Source of the DNA: Natronohydrobacter sp.
GTDB taxonomy: Bacteria > Pseudomonadota > Alphaproteobacteria > Rhodobacterales > Rhodobacteraceae
Direction: 5' to 3'
Length of the DNA stretch: 9,621 nucleotides
NCBI GenBank assembly: GCA_007117255.1
Contig: SKGU01000147.1
Coordinates: 1 to 9,621, forward strand
Position numbers and translations under genes: made by a program. The notes under the pieces were generated by a model. That model did not search any database. It was not told where the DNA came from and worked only from the letters and a program-made list of their open reading frames with translations. Shown here one piece after another: positions 5,278 through 9,621 of this stretch (positions are counted from its first letter, which is position 1; every line of letters begins with the position of its first letter).

Positions 5278-6504
5278 TTAGGCCTTCATATCGAAGCCTA
5301 GATGCTTGGCTACCGTGAAGATATCCTTGTCACCGCGTCCACACATGTTCATCACCAGAAGATGATCTGCCGGCAGGTTTGGGGCGATCTTCAGCACATG
5401 GGCCAGCGCGTGGCTTGGCTCAAGCGCCGGGATGATCCCTTCAAGTGCACAGCAGGTCTGAAACGCAGACAGCGCCTCGTCATCGGTGATCGAGACATAT
5501 TCCGCGCGGCCCATATCTTTCAGCCACGCATGTTCCGGCCCGATGCCCGGATAATCAAGACCCGCCGAAATCGAATGCCCTTCCAGAATCTGACCATCCT
5601 CATCCTGCAGCAGATAAGTGCGGTTGCCATGCAGCACGCCCGGACGACCGCCTGTCAGTGACGCGCAATGCTCCATCCGGTCATCGACGCCGCGCCCTCC
5701 GGCCTCGACCCCGATGATACGGACATCCTTGTCGTCCAGAAATGGATGAAACAGCCCCATCGCGTTTGACCCGCCACCGATGGCCGCAATGATCGTATCA
5801 GGCAGACGCCCTTCGCGTGCCATGATCTGCTCTTTGGTTTCCTTGCCAATGATCGACTGAAAATCGCGCACCATGGCCGGATAGGGGTGCGGTCCGGCCA
5901 CTGTGCCGATGCAGTAGAACGTGTCGCGCACATTCGTCACCCAGTCGCGCAGCGCGTCATTCATCGCATCTTTGAGCGTGCCGCGCCCGGATTTCACCGG
6001 CACCACTTCGGCGCCCAGAAGGCGCATGCGGAACACGTTGGGCGCCTGCCGTTCGACATCATGCGCGCCCATATAGACCACACATTTCAGCCCGAAGCGC
6101 GCACAGACCGTGGCGGTGGCAACGCCGTGCTGGCCCGCGCCCGTTTCTGCAATGATGCGGGTCTTGCCCATGCGCATGGCCAGCAGAATCTGGCCCAGAA
6201 CATTGTTGATCTTATGCGCGCCGGTATGGTTCAGCTCGTCGCGCTTCAGGTAAATCCTTGCACCGCCACAATGCTCGGTCAGTCGCTCGGCAAAATACAG
6301 CGGCGAAGGACGACCGACATAATGCGTCCACAAATCATCCATCTGCGCCCAGAAACCGTCATCCGTCTTGGCGCGCTCATATTCGGCTTCCAGTTCAAGG
6401 ATCAGTGGCATCAGGGTTTCGGACACAAAGCGCCCACCATAAATGCCGAAACGGCCCTGTTCATCAGGCACGGTCAGGAAGGAATTGATCAGATCATCTG
6501 GCAT
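5278..6504 (-). CDS. trpB: Tryptophan synthase beta chain
   Basis: Makes L-tryptophan from indole and L-serine with pyridoxal phosphate (PLP), as the beta subunit of the cytoplasmic alpha2-beta2 tryptophan synthase. The 408-residue protein has all the hallmarks: GRFGIYGGRFVSETLMP (residues 17-33), LNHTGAHKINN with the PLP-binding lysine at 98 (E. coli Lys87), AETGAGQHG with the catalytic glutamate at 120 (E. coli Glu109), the GGGSNAMG phosphate-binding loop, LQDEDGQILEGHSISAGLDY, and CGRGDKD near the C-terminus. ATG 6504 is chosen because AAAGGA lies six bases upstream and MPDDLINSF fits relatives; the frame runs to 6579 without family sequence. A membrane aspartic protease gene lies upstream on the same strand with a 104-base gap. 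Neither trpA nor trpF is within the window. The ribosome binding site can pair with an upstream repeat, which may influence translation. Confidence 0.98.
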   Translation of the reverse strand: MPDDLINSFLTVPDEQGRFGIYGGRFVSETLMPLILELEAEYERAKTDDGFWAQMDDLWTHYVGRPSPLYFAERLTEHCGGARIYLKRDELNHTGAHKINNVLGQILLAMRMGKTRIIAETGAGQHGVATATVCARFGLKCVVYMGAHDVERQAPNVFRMRLLGAEVVPVKSGRGTLKDAMNDALRDWVTNVRDTFYCIGTVAGPHPYPAMVRDFQSIIGKETKEQIMAREGRLPDTIIAAIGGGSNAMGLFHPFLDDKDVRIIGVEAGGRGVDDRMEHCASLTGGRPGVLHGNRTYLLQDEDGQILEGHSISAGLDYPGIGPEHAWLKDMGRAEYVSITDDEALSAFQTCCALEGIIPALEPSHALAHVLKIAPNLPADHLLVMNMCGRGDKDIFTVAKHLGFDMKA

Positions 6505-6564
6505 GGCTTGTCCTTTGGCTGGGTTAAGCTCAGTCCTAGCGCCCGCACCCTGTCCAGACAAGCC
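6505..6564 (-). promoter_or_regulatory. Possible hairpin over the trpB ribosome binding site
   Basis: In the minus-strand RNA, GGCUUGUCU (6564-6556) can pair with GGACAAGCC (6513-6505): eight perfect pairs plus one G-U, with a 42-base loop. The second arm covers half of the AAAGGA ribosome binding site and all bases up to the AUG. A competing weak promoter reading, TTGTCT (6561-6556) and TAGGAC (6538-6533) 17 bases apart, would start RNA inside the loop and leave out the first arm. Both readings rest on sequence pattern only. Confidence 0.3.
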
Positions 6565-6608
6565 CAGAGAATGGCCCACGGGCTGCGCAAATCTCTCGTG
6601 ACCGCGTG

Positions 6609-7199
6609 TCAGCGCTCCAAACGCAGGGTATCGCCTTCAATCGATATTCGGGCATATCGGCGCAGGTATCCCATGCCCAGAAGCGAGATATCCAACTGCC
6701 CCTCATTCACAAAAGCGGGCACGTCGCGATCATGAATATTCAATCCACCAGATGAAAGAACCACATCATCCAGAGTGACACGCGCAATCCCGACCGGGCC
6801 GTTGGCTGTGCGTGCAGTTCCCAGATAGGGCAGGCTTTGCGGATCAAGCCCCACACGCGCCGCATCTTCGCGCGACAAGACCAGTTCGGATGCGCCTGTA
6901 TCAACAATGAACTGCACAGGGGTTCCATTCACATCAAGGCCAAGATGGAAGTGCCCGTCGCGCCCTGCGCGCAGCACGATCGCACCATCCCCGGTTACAG
7001 TGACCTGATTTTGCGTGCTGATTTCCTGCCACAGACCATATCCTGCAGCAACACCGACGAAGATCAGCCCCCAGAGCAGTAGCTGACGCAGGCTCTGGCC
7101 AATCCCCTGAGTGCGCGCGATCAGGAAATACCCGATCAGCACAGTGCCCCACACGCCCAGATAGACCAGCCGCATGATCTGATCACTGTCAAGTTCCAT
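6609..7199 (-). CDS. Membrane-anchored retropepsin-like aspartic protease (TIGR02281 type)
   Basis: A 196-residue single-domain aspartic protease of the clan AA, retropepsin-like group common in alphaproteobacteria. Two N-terminal membrane helices (about residues 9-28 and 38-57) precede a protease domain (about 65-196) that would face the periplasm. The catalytic motif is FIVDTGASELVLS (97-109, Asp100), and the C-terminal hallmark is SLLGMGYLRRYARISIEGDTL (172-191). With one DTGAS motif it must dimerise to be active, as retropepsins do. Related proteins are Caulobacter PerP and the Rickettsia APRc protease. Its substrates are unknown. ATG 7199 has AGGGG four bases upstream. It lies just before trpB on the same strand; I recall a protease gene beside trpB in other Rhodobacterales, usually with trpF upstream, but here an FAD monooxygenase takes that position. 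Confidence 0.9.
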   Translation of the reverse strand: MELDSDQIMRLVYLGVWGTVLIGYFLIARTQGIGQSLRQLLLWGLIFVGVAAGYGLWQEISTQNQVTVTGDGAIVLRAGRDGHFHLGLDVNGTPVQFIVDTGASELVLSREDAARVGLDPQSLPYLGTARTANGPVGIARVTLDDVVLSSGGLNIHDRDVPAFVNEGQLDISLLGMGYLRRYARISIEGDTLRLER

Positions 7200-7260
7200 G
7201 CCGCCCCTTTCTGCCGCCCTGCCCCTATGTGATGCCTGCGCGCGCGAAAATCATCTGAAA

Positions 7261-8427
7261 TCACGCAGCCGTGACATCGTGATCATATATCCAGCCAAAC
7301 TGACGCAACGGCGCATCGGGCACAATGCGGCCAGATGCGCGCAGCAGCAGATGTGCCAGCGGCGCAATCGGCGCACGCAGGTGGTAGTTGCGTGCATTGC
7401 GGTTTGCCGCCTCGATCACCCTCAACACACGATCACGCCGCGCGGCCTGATAGGCCGCCAGCGCATCGGGAATGGTGGCGGCATCGTCGAGGCAGCGGGC
7501 AAGAACAAAGGCGTCTTCCAGCGCCATATTCGCCCCTTGCGCCATGAAGGGCAGCGTCGGATGCGCAGCATCCCCCAGCACAGCGGCATGATACTTGTGC
7601 CAGTGACGTGCGACAGGATGGCGGAACAGCCCCCAGAGCCAGAGCGTATCAATTGCGCCCAGCCAGTCGGGCACTGGCCCGCCAAACCCCGCAAAGGCCG
7701 CGCGCAGTTCAGCAGGGTTGCCGGGTTGGCTCCAGCCTTCCTGCACCCAGTCGCGGCGCTCCTCAACCGCCACAATATTGCGGATCGTCCCTTCGCGCAG
7801 CGGGTAGCTGACCAAATGCCGCCCCGGCCCCATGAAAACCTGAGCTTCGGGCGCGGCATCAGGTGCACAAGGGATCAATGCGCGCCACGCGACCTGGCCT
7901 GTAAAGAACGGTTTGGCGGCATCCTCAGGGTTCAGCTCGGCGCGGACCACCGAATGCAGACCATCCGCGCCCAGGATCAGATCAGCCTCAAACGTGGTGC
8001 CGCCCTCCAGCGTGACACCGGGGCGCGGACCTTCAGCACGCAGGGATGTGACGTGCGCAACCATGCGGGCCGCGACATCAGGCGCAGCCTTGCGCAACAG
8101 ATCAATCAGATCGGCGCGATGAATCATGTGAAACCCGGCACTGTCAGCGGGCAGCTGCATCCGCAAAACCTGTGCCCCCGTCGCGCCCTTGCGCAACACC
8201 ACAGCGTCACTCCGCTGCGCCATGCGCGCCAGCGCCGCGCCCTGCCCCAGCGCCGCGATCACCCGCGCGCCATTCGGGCTGATCTGAAGCCCTGCGCCGA
8301 CCTCCAGAAAGCCTGCGGCTTGCTCAAGAATCATCACATTGGCCCCGCGCTGGTGTAGCGCGGCAGCAGCGGCAAGCCCCGCAACACCGCCCCCAACAAT
8401 CACAACGTCCAGTCCCTTGGCACTCAT
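7261..8427 (-). CDS. FAD-dependent monooxygenase, salicylate hydroxylase-like
   Basis: A 388-residue group A flavoprotein monooxygenase, of the kind that hydroxylates aromatic rings with NAD(P)H and oxygen. Signatures: the FAD ADP-binding loop VIVGGGVAGLAAAAAL (residues 9-24) with the acidic residue at the end of the second strand (Glu35), IHRADL (102-107), the second nucleotide motif GADGLHS (153-159), and the flavin ribityl motif LGDAAHPTLPFMAQGANMALEDA (284-306). These fit the salicylate/3-hydroxybenzoate hydroxylase branch, but the substrate cannot be read from sequence; a UbiH-like or general aromatic role is possible. It is cytoplasmic, with no signal peptide. ATG 8427 has AAGGGGG upstream. 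It follows dksA on the same strand after 77 bases, with a terminator hairpin whose T tract ends 13 bases before its ATG. No degradation genes lie next to it. Confidence 0.9.
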   Translation of the reverse strand: MSAKGLDVVIVGGGVAGLAAAAALHQRGANVMILEQAAGFLEVGAGLQISPNGARVIAALGQGAALARMAQRSDAVVLRKGATGAQVLRMQLPADSAGFHMIHRADLIDLLRKAAPDVAARMVAHVTSLRAEGPRPGVTLEGGTTFEADLILGADGLHSVVRAELNPEDAAKPFFTGQVAWRALIPCAPDAAPEAQVFMGPGRHLVSYPLREGTIRNIVAVEERRDWVQEGWSQPGNPAELRAAFAGFGGPVPDWLGAIDTLWLWGLFRHPVARHWHKYHAAVLGDAAHPTLPFMAQGANMALEDAFVLARCLDDAATIPDALAAYQAARRDRVLRVIEAANRNARNYHLRAPIAPLAHLLLRASGRIVPDAPLRQFGWIYDHDVTAA

Positions 8428-8440
8428 GGCCGCCCCCTTA

Positions 8441-8475
8441 CGAAAAACACCGGACGCAGTATGCGCGCCCGGTGT
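8441..8475 (-). terminator. Intrinsic terminator between dksA and the FAD monooxygenase
   Basis: On the minus strand ACACCGG (8475-8469) pairs with CCGGTGT (8453-8447). The 15-base loop can form a few inner GC pairs, and a run of five T ends at 8443. It is 29 bases after the dksA stop, where a terminator is expected. Its T tract is only 15 bases before the monooxygenase ATG, so it is also inside any leader of that gene. Confidence 0.78.
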
Positions 8476-8504
8476 CCAGTCTTCTGTCCGTGATGCCGTA
8501 CCGC

Positions 8505-8927
8505 TCAGGTGTCGCGATGCACGCGTTCGTTGCGCTCATGTGCCTGTTGCGCTTGCAAGGTCATCGTTGCAATCGGACGCGCATCAAGGCGCTTCAGCGA
8601 AATGCGCTCACCGGTGACTTCGCAATAGCCGAATTCGCCGTTGTCGATACGGCGCAGCGCCGCATCGATCTTTGAGATCAGCTTGCGTTGCCGGTCACGC
8701 GTGCGCAGTTCCAACGCGCGGTCAGTCTCTTCCGACGCCCGGTCCGCTACATCAGGAATGTTGCGGCTGGAATTGGCAAGATCGGCCAATGTTTCCTGGC
8801 TGCCTTTGAGGATATCTTCTTTCCACACCGTCAGTTTGCGGCGGAAATACTCCACCTGGCGTTCATTCATGAATGGTTCGTCTTCCGCCGGGCGATAATC
8901 TTCCGGAAGGAATATTTCTGGTTTCAT
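8505..8927 (-). CDS. dksA: RNA polymerase-binding regulator DksA, single-cysteine form
   Basis: Binds RNA polymerase in its secondary channel and, with ppGpp, adjusts rRNA, amino-acid and stress promoters. The protein has a coiled coil (about residues 22-95) with tip DRAS (Asp62, Ala64; E. coli Asp74, Ala76), the conserved ELRTRDRQRKLISKI segment, and the C-terminal globular domain. Of the four zinc-finger cysteines of E. coli DksA only the first remains (YCEVTGE, Cys102); the others are Thr105, Thr123 and Ala126. Rhodobacter sphaeroides DksA is known to work with a single cysteine, so this is probably a functional, lineage-typical form. The start is open. ATG 8927 (140 residues, MKPEIFLPEDY) has GAGGAG six bases upstream and is preferred. 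ATG 8975 would add 16 residues and also has a fair AGGTG seven bases upstream. A terminator follows the gene. Confidence 0.93.
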   Translation of the reverse strand: MKPEIFLPEDYRPAEDEPFMNERQVEYFRRKLTVWKEDILKGSQETLADLANSSRNIPDVADRASEETDRALELRTRDRQRKLISKIDAALRRIDNGEFGYCEVTGERISLKRLDARPIATMTLQAQQAHERNERVHRDT

Positions 8928-9006
8928 GCCGCGCTCCTCGGTTTCAGCCGAAACATAAGTGTTGAGGTCGTTCATCTCGATTCACCTATATCCGTCCCTG
9001 GCGGGC

Positions 9007-9035
9007 CGAATACCGGAAGCGCCCTTGATTGTCAC
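9007..9035 (-). promoter_or_regulatory. Possible dksA promoter
   Basis: On the minus strand GTGACA (9035-9030, five of six consensus matches) and TATTCG (9012-9007, three of six) are 17 bases apart. RNA would start near 9000, ahead of both dksA start candidates. The weak -10 makes this tentative. Confidence 0.25.
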
Positions 9036-9163
9036 GCCCTTTCCGCCACGACACAGGCCACAGAGCCGTGTGAGGCCCTTAACTTGGCTTGTCGCTTGTG
9101 CAATGCCGGGCTAAGTTGGCGTCAATGTTGTATTTGCTGCGTCCCTAATCTGACAGGAACCCC

Positions 9164-9621
9164 ATGACGATGCGCTTCACCTCGACCGAGAGCTACATCG
9201 CGAGCGACGATCTGCAGGTGGCAGTCAATGCCGCCGTTGCCTTGCAGCGCCCGCTATTGGTCAAGGGCGAACCGGGCACCGGCAAGACCGAACTGGCACG
9301 ACAGGTGGCCGCGTCTCTGGACATGCCGATCATCGAATGGTCAATCAAATCCACCACCCGCGCACAGCAGGGCCTTTATGAATACGATGCCGTGTCGCGG
9401 CTGCGCGACAGCCAGTTGGGCGATGCACGCGTCAATGACGTGAAGAACTACATCCGCAAGGGCAAGCTGTGGCAGGCATTTGAGGCCGAGGGCCGCACCG
9501 TGTTGCTGATCGACGAAATCGACAAGGCCGATATCGAATTTCCCAACGATCTGTTGCAGGAACTCGATCAGATGCAGTTCTTTGTCTATGAAACTGGCGA
9601 GACAATCAAAGCGCAGCAGCG
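9164..9621 (+). CDS. MoxR-family AAA+ ATPase, N-terminal part
   Basis: The first 152 residues of an AAA+ ATPase of the MoxR group; the gene continues past the right edge, so its length and end are unknown. The Walker A motif is VKGEPGTGKTELA (residues 33-45) and Walker B is VLLIDEIDKAD (113-123). Between them lies QQGLYEYDAVSRL (68-80), typical of the branch whose genes usually pair with a von Willebrand factor A protein. Such ATPases act as chaperones that insert metals or mature protein complexes. ATG 9164 is chosen because AGGAA lies three to four bases upstream; an in-frame ATG six bases later is possible. It diverges from dksA across about 190 bases. No strong promoter consensus was found for it. 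A VWA-domain gene downstream would be expected but is outside the window. Confidence 0.92.
   Translation, partial: MTMRFTSTESYIASDDLQVAVNAAVALQRPLLVKGEPGTGKTELARQVAASLDMPIIEWSIKSTTRAQQGLYEYDAVSRLRDSQLGDARVNDVKNYIRKGKLWQAFEAEGRTVLLIDEIDKADIEFPNDLLQELDQMQFFVYETGETIKAQQ

Noticed and set aside
4852..5301. Plus-strand open frame through the gene-less stretch
   Set aside because: It overlaps the PepSY-like signal peptide and the trpB end, is basic and low in complexity, and has no family or start signal.
5887..6735. Long plus-strand open frame antisense to trpB and the protease gene
   Set aside because: The opposite strand encodes TrpB with all catalytic motifs; this frame has no domain and arises from high-GC codon bias.
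7198..8358. 386-codon plus-strand open frame across the FAD monooxygenase
   Set aside because: A shadow frame: rich in Arg, Gln, His and Cys, no family motif, while the minus strand carries three clear flavoprotein motifs.
9049..9080. Imperfect inverted repeat between dksA and the MoxR gene
   Set aside because: The ACAC/GTGT and GGCC/GGCC arms are short with bulges, there is no T tract, and no promoter is placed to make it an operator.

Overview
The window is about 9.6 kb of high-GC chromosomal DNA. Gene content and protein style point to an alphaproteobacterium of the Rhodobacterales (Rhodobacter/Roseobacter relatives): a DksA with one cysteine left of its zinc finger, a long-tailed peptidyl-tRNA hydrolase, a trpB beside a membrane-anchored retropepsin-like protease, and a dksA/FAD-monooxygenase neighbourhood. 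The genus cannot be fixed from the sequence alone. There is no tRNA, rRNA, CRISPR array, insertion sequence or phage gene; this is ordinary core and near-core chromosome.

Left part (1-3965). Ribosomal protein L25/Ctc (plus strand) ends in a strong intrinsic terminator. It is followed by a minus-strand pair: an IsdG/HmuQ-like haem-degrading monooxygenase and, directly after it in the same reading frame, an FkbM-type methyltransferase without a clear canonical start. Next, plus strand, come peptidyl-tRNA hydrolase (pth) and a DUF2332 protein that overlaps it by GTGA, then a DUF2237 protein with a strong ribosome binding site.

Middle part (3962-7199, all minus strand). Reading in the direction of transcription: a TIGR02281-type membrane aspartic protease, trpB (tryptophan synthase beta), a gene-less stretch of about 370 bp with a strong terminator, a small exported PepSY-like protein, and a two-helix membrane-anchored LuxR-type regulator. 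The last one ends interlocked with the stop codon of the DUF2237 gene.

Right part (7261-9621). An FAD-dependent aromatic hydroxylase-like monooxygenase and dksA lie on the minus strand, separated by a terminator that sits almost on the monooxygenase ribosome binding site. A MoxR-type AAA+ ATPase diverges from dksA and runs off the right edge.

How the genes fit together: L25, Pth and DksA belong to translation and its control, TrpB to amino-acid synthesis, and the HmuQ-like enzyme to haem-iron use. The PepSY-like/LuxR pair may be a small envelope-linked regulatory unit. No complete new system was found. The most useful leads are the in-frame TAG junction between the HmuQ-like and FkbM genes, two terminators placed in what look like 5' leaders, a possible hairpin over the trpB ribosome binding site, and the PepSY-like/LuxR pair.
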